Positions 44,701-56,365 of a DNA stretch of 64,000 bases are shown here, piece by piece; positions within the stretch are counted from its first letter, which is position 1, and each line of letters begins with the position of its first letter. The notes below the pieces were generated by a model. That model was not told the DNA's origin, did no database searches, and saw only the letters and a program-made list of their open reading frames with translations. The position numbers and the translations under genes were made by a program. Source of the stretch: CAYWMY01 sp046352935 (GTDB lineage: Bacteria; Pseudomonadota; Gammaproteobacteria; Steroidobacterales; Steroidobacteraceae); the NCBI GenBank assembly GCA_046352935.1, contig JAXMGR010000002.1, positions 124,001 through 188,000 of the forward strand, written 5' to 3'.

Positions 44701-46536
44701 CTATTTCAGGCTGCGCACGGCACCCTGATCGGCCGACGTCACCATCTGCGCATACGCGCGCAGCGCGACCGAGATGGGACGCTCGCGGCCGCCAGGCTGC
44801 CAGGCACGGTCGCCCTTTGCGATTTCGTTCTGGCGTCGCTGCGCCAGCTCCGCATCGGTGATCGCGAGATGGATACGCCGCGCCGGGATGTCGATCTCGA
44901 TCGTATCGCCCGTTTCGATGAGCGCGATCACCCCGCCCTGGGCCGCTTCGGGTGACACGTGTCCGATCGACAGGCCCGCCGTACCACCCGAGAACCGTCC
45001 GTCCGTCAGCAGCGCACACGACTTGCCGAGCCCGCGCGACTTGAGGTACGAGGTCGGATACAGCATCTCCTGCATGCCGGGTCCACCCTTCGGACCTTCG
45101 TAACGCACGACGACGACATCGCCCGCCCGGACCTCGCCACCGAGGATCCCGGTCACCGCCGCGTCCTGGCTCTCGTACACGCGAGCCCGGCCCGTGAACA
45201 CGAGTATCGACTCATCGACACCCGCAGTCTTCACGATGCACCCGCGCTCGGCGACGTTGCCGAACAGCACGGCGAGTCCGCCGTCGTGCGAATGCGCATG
45301 CTCGAGATCGCGAACGCAACCCGAGCTGCGATCGAGATCGAGCGCGGCATAACGGCGCGACTGCGAGAACGCGGCAGTCGTCGACACACCGCCCGGCGCC
45401 GCGCGGAAGAATTCCTGGACCGCCGGATCCCGGGTCCGGCGCACGTCGAATGCGTCGATGGCAGTGCCGAGCGTCGGCGAATGCACCGTCGGGACGTCGC
45501 GATGGATCAGCCCGGCGCGATCGAGCTCGCCGAGGATCGCCATGATCCCGCCGGCGCGGTGCACGTCCTCGAGGTGGTACGAGGAGGACGGGGCGACCTT
45601 GGACAGGCACGGCACCTTGCGCGACAGGCGATCGATGTCGGCGAGCGTGAAACCGACCGCGGCTTCGTGTGCCGCCGCGAGGATGTGCAGCACCGTGTTG
45701 GTCGAGCCGCCCATGGCGATGTCGAGCGTCATCGCATTCTCGAAGGCCCCGAAGGACGCGATCGATCTCGGCAGGACACTCGCGTCGTCGCGCTCGTACC
45801 AGCGCTTCGCCAGAGCGACGATCTGCCGCCCGGCCTGCAGGAACAGGTTCCGCCGATCGGCGTGCGTCGCGAGCACGGTGCCGTTCCCGGGCAGCGACAG
45901 ACCGAGCGCCTCGGTGAGGCAATTCATCGAGTTCGCGGTGAACATGCCGGAGCAGGAGCCGCAGGTCGGGCACGCCGAACGCTCGAAACTCGCGACCTCG
46001 GCATCAGAGACCTGCTGATCGCCGGCCTTGATCATCGCGTCGATCAGGTCGACGGCAATCTCCTGGCCATCCCAGCGGACCTTTCCGGCCTCCATCGGGC
46101 CACCGGAGACGAACACAGTCGGGACATTGAGACGCAGGCAGGCCATCAGCATGCCCGGGGTGATCTTGTCGCAGTTCGAGATGCACACCATGGCGTCCGC
46201 CATGTGCGCATTCACCATGTACTCGACGGAGTCCGCGATCAGGTCGCGGCTCGGCAGGCTGTAGAGCATCCCGGCATGACCCATCGCGATGCCGTCGTCG
46301 ATGGCGATGGTGTTGAACTCCTTGGCCACACCACCAGCGGCCTCGATCTCCGCCGCGACCAGTTGCCCGAGATCCTTGAGGTGCACGTGACCCGGGACGA
46401 ACTGCGTGAACGAATTGACGACGGCAATGATCGGCTTGCCGAAATCACCATCCTTCATCCCGGTCGCACGCCACAGCGCCCGGGCGCCCGCCATGTTCCG
46501 GCCGTGGGTGGAGGTTCGCGAGCGATACGCGGGCAT
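44701..46536 (-). CDS. ilvD: dihydroxy-acid dehydratase
   Basis: 611 residues from ATG 46536 (AGGA seven bases upstream), the length of the long E. coli-type enzyme. It makes 2-keto acids for valine, leucine and isoleucine. The iron-sulfur cysteines are Cys122 (SNCDKITPGM) and Cys192/Cys195 in CPTCGSCSGMF, and Asp81 lies in IAIDDGIAMGH. GRFSGGTAGLSIGHVSPEAA near residue 525, cut at 20, is the typical C-terminal signature. It is apparently intact and core-type, although neighbours on both sides are remnants or toxin-antitoxin genes. Confidence 0.96.
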   Translation of the reverse strand: MPAYRSRTSTHGRNMAGARALWRATGMKDGDFGKPIIAVVNSFTQFVPGHVHLKDLGQLVAAEIEAAGGVAKEFNTIAIDDGIAMGHAGMLYSLPSRDLIADSVEYMVNAHMADAMVCISNCDKITPGMLMACLRLNVPTVFVSGGPMEAGKVRWDGQEIAVDLIDAMIKAGDQQVSDAEVASFERSACPTCGSCSGMFTANSMNCLTEALGLSLPGNGTVLATHADRRNLFLQAGRQIVALAKRWYERDDASVLPRSIASFGAFENAMTLDIAMGGSTNTVLHILAAAHEAAVGFTLADIDRLSRKVPCLSKVAPSSSYHLEDVHRAGGIMAILGELDRAGLIHRDVPTVHSPTLGTAIDAFDVRRTRDPAVQEFFRAAPGGVSTTAAFSQSRRYAALDLDRSSGCVRDLEHAHSHDGGLAVLFGNVAERGCIVKTAGVDESILVFTGRARVYESQDAAVTGILGGEVRAGDVVVVRYEGPKGGPGMQEMLYPTSYLKSRGLGKSCALLTDGRFSGGTAGLSIGHVSPEAAQGGVIALIETGDTIEIDIPARRIHLAITDAELAQRRQNEIAKGDRAWQPGGRERPISVALRAYAQMVTSADQGAVRSLK

Positions 46537-46765
46537 GGGACATCCTGTGAGTGGTGGATCCGGGGCCGCCGGGGCGGCGCGACATCTTACGTACCGCCCG
46601 GCCGGTTCGCGAGATCGGGCAGCCTGGAAGCCGCTTGCCCGCCGGATGCAGGCACAGGGATGCGGCCGGGATGTGCGTGCCCGGTCCCGCGGGAGAGGGA
46701 TCCACATCGCCCGCCAACCAACTGATTTCAAAAGCGGGAATTTCCCAGTTGAATTATTGGTGACA

Positions 46766-46789
46766 CCACCAGGTGCCACCTGTCGGTGG
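46766..46789. terminator. hairpin downstream of abiE genes
   Basis: CCACC pairs with GGTGG outside AGGTG-C-CACCT, a 10-base-pair stem with a small bulge, 34 bases beyond the AbiEii stop on the minus strand. No T-run follows. It also lies upstream of ilvD, so an attenuator-like role cannot be excluded. Confidence 0.4.
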
Positions 46790-46822
46790 GACTTCCGGAG
46801 ACTGATGTGAGACTTCCTGAGA

Positions 46823-47794
46823 TCAATTCATGGCCTGCCAACGAGTCTCCGGTCGCCCCGGCCGCGATGCAATGGCGCAGTCAGGCCTTCCTCCAGGGCG
46901 GTACCGTGCTCCACACGTATTCGACTTCAGCCGGCAGCGTTCCGTCGATCGTCGGCATGACGATTCCGCGATTTCATCCACCACGTGGGGAAGCGATTCC
47001 TCCAGTTCGGCCTCGTTGATCCTGCGAACGAAGGCTCGCCACTGCCGGGCATGCATGGGGTCCGAATGGAAGGCTGCGGTGAGGCCGGGCGGGCCGGCCG
47101 TGGGCACGACGGCTCCACGGCGCTCGAATGTCGACTGAATAGCCCGGCGCAGTTGGCCGCTGGTGAAGCGGCAGTTCTTGGCCAGCATCCAGATGTCGTA
47201 GTAGTCCTTCATGCGGCTGTTGCGCAGGTCCCGGGCGACGATCACGTGGAATTTCTCGGCGATCGCGGCTTCGACGGGATAGGCGGCCAACCGGATGGGA
47301 TCACCGCCCAGCATTTGCGGAAACTCGACTCTTACCGGTCCTGGAACGACGACATCCCCGACGCCGAAGTCGATCTGCACGCGCTGGCGAACATTGCCCA
47401 TCCGGGCAGTCAGCCGGATGCGGGTACCGACGTAGTCCGCCTCTTCGGCAATGGCTTCCGCCACGAGTGAGGACGCATCGAACTCGACGGCATCGTTCGC
47501 TTTGCGGATAGCGGCGCACCGACTCACAAGATCCTTCAACGCCTGCTGGTCCGCCGCTCCCCTGCGCAACAGGTCGATATCCATCGTGGGGCGCGCCCGC
47601 GGCAGCCCCCAGACTTGAAGCATCAGTGCACCCTTGAGAAGTACCGAGTCGGCATCCGGCAGGGTGGCCATCCTCGCCAGGAACCGCTCGATGACATAGC
47701 GCTGGAGCACATCATTGAAGCTCAATTCGCCGGCATCAGCGAGGTTGCGCAGACGGGCGAGTATCGATGCCACTTGCGCGCTCTGCGGGCTCAT
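46823..47794 (-). CDS. AbiEii-type nucleotidyltransferase toxin
   Basis: 323 residues. The nucleotidyltransferase core shows LLKGALMLQVWG (Lys54-Gly55), then RPTMDIDLL with Asp72 and Asp74 as metal ligands, and further on AEKFHVIVARDLRNSRMKDY with the conserved Lys/Asp pair. AbiEii toxins transfer nucleotides (to tRNA acceptor ends in characterised members) and cause bacteriostasis or phage abortive infection. It overlaps the AbiEi gene by four bases. The C-terminal 40 residues are arginine-rich and diverged. Confidence 0.9.
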   Translation of the reverse strand: MSPQSAQVASILARLRNLADAGELSFNDVLQRYVIERFLARMATLPDADSVLLKGALMLQVWGLPRARPTMDIDLLRRGAADQQALKDLVSRCAAIRKANDAVEFDASSLVAEAIAEEADYVGTRIRLTARMGNVRQRVQIDFGVGDVVVPGPVRVEFPQMLGGDPIRLAAYPVEAAIAEKFHVIVARDLRNSRMKDYYDIWMLAKNCRFTSGQLRRAIQSTFERRGAVVPTAGPPGLTAAFHSDPMHARQWRAFVRRINEAELEESLPHVVDEIAESSCRRSTERCRLKSNTCGARYRPGGRPDCAIASRPGRPETRWQAMN

Positions 47795-48402
47795 GGAACC
47801 GCCTCGAGGTACGGGCCCATGACCCGCTCCTGACGTAGCAGGCGAGCGTAGCGAAGGATCTCCTTGTTCGTGACGCGCTTGCGCGTGCGTGCGAGCCGGA
47901 GCGCCTCCACCGCCACGTCAAGCCCGATCTTGTTGCGGTACTTGAAGCAATCGACAAGGGTACGCGCCACCCCATACACCCGGACCCTCGAGCCATCGAG
48001 TGCGTGAGTCTCGATGCCCTTGTCGAACGTCGCGCGGTTGAATCGGTACACCAGAACGGGCGGAGACTTCAGTCGCAGCGCGGCGTACTTGCCACGGGGA
48101 ACCGCGAGCTGCACGGCACGCGGTACCTGCGTCGTCAGGTCATGGTAGGCCAGCGCAGAAACCAGGCAGACCACCGCAGTGGGCGCCCTGGCGGCGACCA
48201 CCGCCAGATCCGGGTTGCTGGACTCCTCAGCCGATGCGAGGCGATACAGGCCGCGGGCGAGCCTGACGAGCTGGCCGGATGCGGAGAGCCGGTAAAGGGT
48301 CGCTGGATGGATGCCCGCGGCAAGTGCTTCTCCGGTACGCAGCGTTCCGCCCCGCTCCCGGAACAGGGCGAGGGACTGGTCGATGTTTCTCGAGCGGGCC
48401 AT
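47791..48402 (-). CDS. AbiEi-type antitoxin and repressor
   Basis: 203 residues. The N-terminal winged helix (about 1-65) reads FRERGGTLRTGEALAAGIHP and LYRLSASGQLVRLARGLYRL. The C-terminal domain has CLVSALAYHDLTTQVPRAVQ and GVARTLVDCFKYRNKIGLDV. AbiEi neutralises the toxin without a direct complex (type IV in described systems) and represses the operon at paired inverted repeats. Its stop overlaps the toxin start (ATGA). Confidence 0.92.
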   Translation of the reverse strand: MARSRNIDQSLALFRERGGTLRTGEALAAGIHPATLYRLSASGQLVRLARGLYRLASAEESSNPDLAVVAARAPTAVVCLVSALAYHDLTTQVPRAVQLAVPRGKYAALRLKSPPVLVYRFNRATFDKGIETHALDGSRVRVYGVARTLVDCFKYRNKIGLDVAVEALRLARTRKRVTNKEILRYARLLRQERVMGPYLEAVP

Positions 48403-48407
48403 GTGGA

Positions 48408-48445
48408 TATTAATAGCGCCAAATATTCTCTTTTGGCAATATTCT
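48408..48445 (-). promoter_or_regulatory. promoter/operator of abiE operon
   Basis: An AT-rich patch before the antitoxin ATG holds an inverted repeat, GCCAAA (48418-48423) and TTTGGC (48432-48437), and a direct repeat AATATTCT at 48422-48429 and 48438-48445, 16 bases apart. ATATTAATA (48408-48416) may be the -10 region, which would leave a very short leader. Confidence 0.55.
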
Positions 48446-48699
48446 TATCGTCCCTCCGCCGGCTGGGCAGAACCTGCCTCAGCCGGCCAAGGCCAACGGC
48501 CTGGCGGCCTGCCGCACCTCGTGTCGAGTGCGGAATGAAGTGGTCGCCCTGGCTCCCACGGAACGCACGGCCGAATCACGACGGGCTCACGAGCGGCCCA
48601 TCGCCGGACTTGCGACCGGCGGACCGTACAGCCAGCCCCTAGGGACCCTGCCGGAGCAGCAGAGCTAAGGGCTGGGCCAAGGGCCTCAACTCAGCGAAT
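48446..48699. other. gene-free stretch with strong hairpin upstream of abiE
   Basis: I see no gene. GCCGGCTGGGCAG (48458-48470) pairs with 48474-48487 through a single-base bulge and a three-base AAC loop, a strong stem. A smaller AGGCC-AAC-GGCCT follows. The remainder has normal base composition and no recognisable protein remnant. Confidence 0.4.
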
Positions 48700-48837
48700 C
48701 CTAGGAAATGTTGAATTGAATAAACATATAGGAGTTTAATGTTTACTTAAATCAACATTATCTGTTGACGACGGACTGAACTCCCTCTATGTTTATTTGA
48801 ATCACCATATAGCCCTTAAAAGAGGCTTTAAATAAAC
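48700..48837 (+). promoter_or_regulatory. AT-rich tract with repeated AATAAACAT-like sites (hipB-like control region)
   Basis: This 138-base tract is far richer in A+T than anything else in the window. AATAAACATA appears at 48719-48728, with related copies in opposite orientation at 48738-48745 and 48787-48797 and again just before the hipB-like start (48831-48839). AATGTTTACTT/AAATCAACATT (48738-48759) is a 22-base palindrome with 18 matches. This arrangement is that of a multi-operator control region for the regulator whose start codon follows at 48838. Confidence 0.6.
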
Positions 48838-48903
48838 ATGCCACGCGTTAGCAAGATCGCACAATCCCCACCCCACGCCGTGGCGCAGGCGCTGGCGCGA
48901 CTA
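48838..48903 (+). pseudogene. 5' remnant of HipB-like XRE regulator, truncated by IS6 element
   Basis: Twenty-two codons from ATG 48838 read MPRVSKIAQSPPHAVAQALA then RL, a start typical of HipB-like helix-turn-helix antitoxins (family pattern SPPxxVEQALKRLGANLR). An AGAGG box precedes it. Right after codon 22 the sequence becomes IS6 transposase coding DNA on the other strand, so the helix-turn-helix itself is lost. No hipA partner is left in the window. Confidence 0.6.
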
Positions 48904-49549
48904 ATGCGATGCGCCAGCTCAATCCGGCCAGCGTCACCGCCGCCCGCGCACCCGACTTGAATCCCAGCATCGGTGCGCAGCGCTGCTTCACGGCCCGATG
49001 ATCCTGCTCGACCACGTTGTTGAGATAGCGATTGCCGCGCACGACGACCGACTGCCATCGGACATCCTCTTCACCCAGCAACTGCAGGGCCTTGTGGCTG
49101 GCGTGGTACCGGTCGAGATTGATCTTCTCGGGCCAGCAGGAACCGCTTGCACACACCGCGCCCCTGAAGAATTCCTGCGCGGCCTGCATCGTCCGCGCGT
49201 CAGACAGCATCGACGCCACCGTTTTGCCGGCCTTGTCGACCGCCCGATACAGGTAGTGCTTCTGGCCGCGCACGGCAATCGAAGTCTCATCCACGCGCCA
49301 GGATCGCCCCACGGGCTTCGACCACCGGTTCCAACGTTCGATGTAAACCGGCACGTAGCGAGTCACCCACCGCATGATCGTCGTGTGGGTCAGGCGCACG
49401 CCCCGATCGGCCATCATCGCCACGAGGTCGCGATAGCTCAGCCGGTAGGTGATGTACCAGCGCACACACAATTCGATGTCTTCGGAGTTGAAGCGGCGCC
49501 GGCGATAAATGGCGTCGCGGTCGATGGCACGAGGCACGGCGGTCTCCAA
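48848..49549 (-). pseudogene. IS6-family DDE transposase, C-terminus damaged
   Basis: A 233-residue frame from TTG 49549. The helix-turn-helix and DDE core are intact: CVRWYITYRLSYRDL, Asp87 (WRVDET), Asp146 (INLDRYHAS) and Glu181 (VVEQDHRAVK), then MLGFKSGARAAVTLAG. After that glycine the family usually continues GIELAHRIRK. Here IELAHRI is found in the neighbouring frame, showing a one-base loss near 48923, and soon after the IS sequence ends. The last 24 residues of the frame are read from the antisense of the hipB remnant. Catalysis might survive, but the left terminal repeat is gone. Confidence 0.8.
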
Positions 49550-49595
49550 CGAAAACTACCACCATGCCAGCCCCGGTCGTTAATGCACCAGAACC
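48904..49595 (-). mobile_element. IS6-family insertion sequence, left end missing
   Basis: The element contains a transposase on the minus strand. At the right, the minus-strand sequence starts GGTTCTGGTGCATTAACGAC (49576-49595), resembling IS6-family terminal repeats (GGTTCTGTTGCAAA type). No matching repeat is present at the left, where transposase codons pass directly into the HipB-like gene at about 48903/48904. The element is therefore a truncated copy and probably immobile on its own. Confidence 0.7.
49576..49595 (-). repeat. IS6-type terminal inverted repeat (right end)
   Basis: On the minus strand, GGTTCTGGTGCATTAA begins 46 bases upstream of the transposase start, the normal distance in this family. 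It is assigned by resemblance to known IS6 ends, and no partner copy was found. Confidence 0.45.
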
Positions 49596-49634
49596 CGGAA
49601 GTACCACCATCAGCGCGAGACTGTAAGAGCGCCC

Positions 49635-49716
49635 CTGAGACGCCCTGAGACTCTGAAGTCCCTGTTTTCAAGGGACTTCAGGTCAATTTCAAGACTGTCT
49701 GAGATCGCCTGAGACA
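49635..49716 (-). terminator. hairpin flanked by direct repeats after tRNA-Ser
   Basis: CTGAAGTCCCT (49653-49663) pairs perfectly with 49671-49681 around a seven-base loop, 42 bases beyond the tRNA-Ser 3' end. It is flanked by two related 18-base units, CTGAGACGCCCTGAGACT (49635-49652) and CTGAGATCGCCTGAGACA (49699-49716), with 14 of 18 bases alike. A terminator is likely. The flanking repeats have no obvious explanation. Confidence 0.5.
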
Positions 49717-49722
49717 GGGAAT

Positions 49723-49813
49723 TGGCGGAGAGAGAGGGATTCGAACCCTCGATAGGCTTTTGGCCTATACACCCTTAGCAGGGGTGCGCCTTCGACCACT
49801 CGGCCATCTCTCC
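49723..49813 (-). tRNA. tRNA-Ser (anticodon GCU), CCA encoded
   Basis: The 91-base class II tRNA reads 5' GGAGAGA acceptor, D-arm GCCGAGTGG, anticodon loop CTGCTAA with anticodon GCT, a long variable arm (TAGGCC-AAAA-GCCTA), T-loop TTCGAAT, acceptor TCTCTCC, discriminator G and CCA. It decodes AGC/AGU. It sits 82 bases after csrA on the same strand, as in Escherichia and Pseudomonas. Confidence 0.96.
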
Positions 49814-49894
49814 ACGCGTGCGTACCTCCCCGACGGGAGGGGCGCCGATGATACTGGCGGTATCCGGGGTGGTAAAGCCGGACGGCCGCGGCGG

Positions 49895-50110
49895 CTAGCT
49901 GCCGCGGCGTGTCGTCATGCCCGCAACAACGTTGCCACCCGCGTCCTGTTCGTGACGGATGCGCTCGAAAATCTCTTCGCGGTGTACGGCGACGTCGCGA
50001 GGCGCATCGACACCGATGCGCACCTGGTTGCCCTTGACGCCCAGCACGGTGATCGTCACGGACTCTCCAATCTTCACGGCTTCGCCGACGCGTCTGGTCA
50101 GAATCAGCAT
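49895..50110 (-). CDS. csrA: carbon storage regulator CsrA/RsmA
   Basis: 71 residues. MLILTRRVGEAVKIGE, VTVLGVKGNQVRIGVDAP (as ITVLGVKGNQVRIG) and AVHREEIFERI contain the RNA-binding Arg6 and Arg46-region residues of the dimer. It binds GGA motifs in mRNA leaders to repress or activate translation. The C-terminal 15 residues beyond the core are a common variable tail. Its own leader carries GGA motifs (listed separately). Confidence 0.97.
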   Translation of the reverse strand: MLILTRRVGEAVKIGESVTITVLGVKGNQVRIGVDAPRDVAVHREEIFERIRHEQDAGGNVVAGMTTRRGS

Positions 50111-50130
50111 GTCCTTGCCCTCTGTGTCCC
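50111..50130 (-). promoter_or_regulatory. csrA: csrA leader with GGA motifs
   Basis: On the minus strand the ribosome site AAGGA (50112-50116) contains one GGA, and a second GGA lies at 50127-50129, 13 bases upstream. Paired GGA sites over the Shine-Dalgarno are how CsrA represses its own synthesis in Escherichia coli; the same is inferred here. Confidence 0.5.
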
Positions 50131-50328
50131 GTGGTCGACTCAGTCCGGCCCCCGCCTTCCCTCGTCGCTCGCGTCGGCGTCATTGTGGCACAAATTGCCG
50201 CAGAATCTGCAAAAAATGAAATCCCCCGGCCGGGCCGGGACCCGCGCCTCAAGATCGCCCGGCGCGCGCCGATCCGGCGGTATGCGGCGCCGAGAACCGC
50301 CACTCCCACCGACGAAGGCCCGAGCAAC

Positions 50329-51529
50329 TTGATCCCCGATTACACCGAGGCACAGCCCGAGCAGGACCTCGTCGTCCTCGTCGTCGATGACCAGCGTTTC
50401 CAGCGGCGCCTGCTCGGCGCCCAGCTCGAGAGCCTGGGGGCCACGACCGTGCTCGAAGCCGGCGACGGCGCCGAGGCGCTCGGCGTCATCGACGCCCATC
50501 CCGGCCGGATCTCGCTGATCATCACCGACATCGAGATGCCGAACATGGACGGTCTGGCGCTGCTGCGACGCATCGGCGAGCGCCTCCCGACCGTACCGAC
50601 CGTGGTGCTGAGCAGCCTCGACGAACAGCTGCTGCGGTCCGTCGAGGCCATGAGCCGGGCCTTCAAGGTGAGCCTGCTCGCCATCCTGAGCAAGCCGGCG
50701 ACCGAGGAAGCGCTCGCCGCCGCGATCGAGCACGCACGCCTCTCCAGCTCCGGGAGCCACGCGGGCCCCGCGCTGCAGATGGACAACGCCGCGCTGAAGC
50801 TCGCGCTCGCCGGCAACGAACTGGAGCCCTGGTTCCAGCCGAAGGTCAGGCTCATCGACGGCGTGCCCTGCGGCGCCGAGGTGCTCATCCGCTGGCGCCA
50901 CCCCGACCACGGCGTGCTGACGCCCGCCGCGTTCATCGACGCGCTGGAGAACTCGCCGCTGCTGCGCCCGGTGACCCTGATGCTCGCCGCGCGCGTCGCG
51001 AAGCTCGTCGGCATCGTGCGCGGCCGCTTCGAGCCGTTCACGCTGTCCGTGAACATCACGCCGCGGCTCCTCGACGACCCGGACTTCGCGCTCGCACTGG
51101 CCAACACCATCACCGAACGCGGAGTTGCGCCGAAGAACATGACGATCGAGGTGACCGAGAGCGCGATGGCTTCCTGCGAAGGTGCGGCGATCGAGAACCT
51201 GACGCGCCTCAGGATGCGCGGCTTCGGCCTGTCGATCGACGATTTCGGAACGGGTTATTCGTCGCTCGCGCAGCTGACGCAGGCGCCCTTCACGGAACTC
51301 AAGATCGACCAGCGCTTCGTACGCGCGCTGGGCTACGACCCACGCAGCGAAGATCTGGTGCGGTCGACACTCGACCTCGCGCGCCGGCTCGGACTCCACA
51401 CCGTGGCCGAGGGCGTCGAGACCGAGGCGCAGCGCCAGTTGCTGATCGAATACGGCTGCGAGGCCGCACAGGGCTTCATGTTCGCGAAGCCCATGCCGGT
51501 GTTCCAGTGGCTGTCGTGGATGGACTCGG

Positions 51530-51549
<20 letters not shown>
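50329..51549 (+). CDS. RocR-like response regulator with c-di-GMP phosphodiesterase (EAL) domain
   Basis: About 406 residues from TTG 50329; in-frame GTG codons at 50131 and 50185 are alternatives, and no start has a strong ribosome site. The receiver domain has Asp20/Asp21, phospho-acceptor Asp67 (ITDIEMPNMDG), SSLD and Lys in LSKP. The EAL domain is fully equipped: AEVLIRW, SVNITP, IEVTES, DDFGTGYSS, LKIDQRF, VAEGVET and AAQGFMFAKP. It should be an active phosphodiesterase switched by phosphorylation, as in Pseudomonas RocR. It stands between csrA and alaS on the opposite strand and its 3' end overlaps alaS by 20 bases. Confidence 0.9.
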
Positions 51550-54154
<2,605 letters not shown>

Positions 54155-54625
54155 TCGAACGACTCGACCTCTCCACCCAGTGCCGCACGGATCTGGTCCG
54201 CGCTGAAACCGCGATATGCGAGGAAGCGCGCCTGCCGGCCGCGCTCCGCGAAACCCGCCGGGGCCTTCGCCCCGAACCGGCGCCGCCGCACGTCGCGGCA
54301 GCGCTCCACCCACTCCGTAGCGCGCGCGTCGACCGCCGCATCGACGGTCTCGGGCGCCACGCCCAGCTCCTTCAGCGCCTGCGCGATGCGCACCGGCCCC
54401 TGCCCGCGCGCCGCGAGCGCCGCCACACGCAGCCCGGCGTGGCGCACGTCGTCGACCAGGCGCTCGCGCACGAGCGCGGCCACGACCGCATCGGCCGTGG
54501 CGCGCCCGAATCCTCGCTCGACGAGCTTCGCGCCGAGCTCGCGCTCGGTGTGGTCGCGGCGGTTCAGGAGCCTGAGCGCCGCGAGCCGCGCAGCCACCGG
54601 ATCGGCGGCGGCCGCCGCGTCCGGC

Positions 54626-55654
<1,029 letters not shown>

Positions 55655-55828
55655 CGTCGGGTTCCTTTTCGGGGTGCGCGATTATTCCACAGTTCCGGCG
55701 GCCCTCGCGGGCCACGGTTTTGGGCCGCAAAGATCCCGAAACTGCAGGGTACGAGTCTGAGGGACGGGGTGGCTCAGGTCGTGAGCCCGGCGCCACGGCA
55801 GGAGCGCGGCTGCGCGCGGGAGACGCCG

Positions 55829-56365
55829 TCAGGCGCTCAGGTCATGCGCGGCAATGGGCTCGTAGACCGAGCCGTCCGGCGAACTGCGCGACTCGACGAG
55901 GAAGATGTCGCGTACCGGCCAGACGACGGGCGGAATGGCCTGCCGGATCGGCGGGCCCGCGATCTTGCGGGCCAGGGTCACGTGCGGCCGGTGGGGTCGG
56001 CGCTCGGGCACGAAGCCCAGTGGCTCCAGCACCGCCCACAGCCGTTCCACGAGCCGGACGGCCGCGGGCGGGGCATCGCGCTGCGTCAGTGCCAGGACGC
56101 GGGCGCCCGGCCAGCTCGCGAGCGTGTCGAAGCAGTAGTCGAAGGGTTCTGAACGGATGCTGCGCATCACGGCGGCGACCTCCTCGACCCGGTTCGCGCC
56201 GACCGAGCCCAGGAACCCGAGCGTCACGTGCAGTCCCGCCGGGTCGACGCGCCGGCCACCGGCCGCCGCCAGCACCTCCCGCGCCGCAAGCATGGCGGCC
56301 GAGCGCGTCACCTCGCTGGGCCAGCTCGCGATGAACAGCCGGCGGGTGGCCGCGGGCGCACTCAT
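55829..56365 (-). CDS. thpR: RNA 2',3'-cyclic phosphodiesterase (ThpR/LigT)
   Basis: 178 residues from ATG 56365, which overlaps the pncC stop. The 2H-phosphoesterase signature occurs twice: HVTLGFLG (about residue 46) and HVTLAR (about 128). These proteins open 2',3'-cyclic phosphates at RNA ends, and some ligate tRNA halves in vitro. It is placed between pncC and recA, a common variant of this locus. Confidence 0.92.
   Translation of the reverse strand: MSAPAATRRLFIASWPSEVTRSAAMLAAREVLAAAGGRRVDPAGLHVTLGFLGSVGANRVEEVAAVMRSIRSEPFDYCFDTLASWPGARVLALTQRDAPPAAVRLVERLWAVLEPLGFVPERRPHRPHVTLARKIAGPPIRQAIPPVVWPVRDIFLVESRSSPDGSVYEPIAAHDLSA

Noticed and set aside
46537..46822. Branched-chain amino-acid leader peptide before ilvD
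   Set aside because: I found no short frame rich in Leu/Ile/Val codons followed by a terminator; the hairpin at 46766-46789 is better explained as the end of the abiE transcript.
48800..48850. Left terminal inverted repeat of the IS6 element
   Set aside because: No sequence resembling GGTTCTGGTGCATTAA occurs left of the transposase. The hipB-like codons abut transposase codons, so the end appears deleted.
55655..55828. LexA/SOS box in front of recA
   Set aside because: I looked for CTGT-N8-ACAG and close variants and found none. A lineage-specific LexA motif may exist, but I cannot name it.
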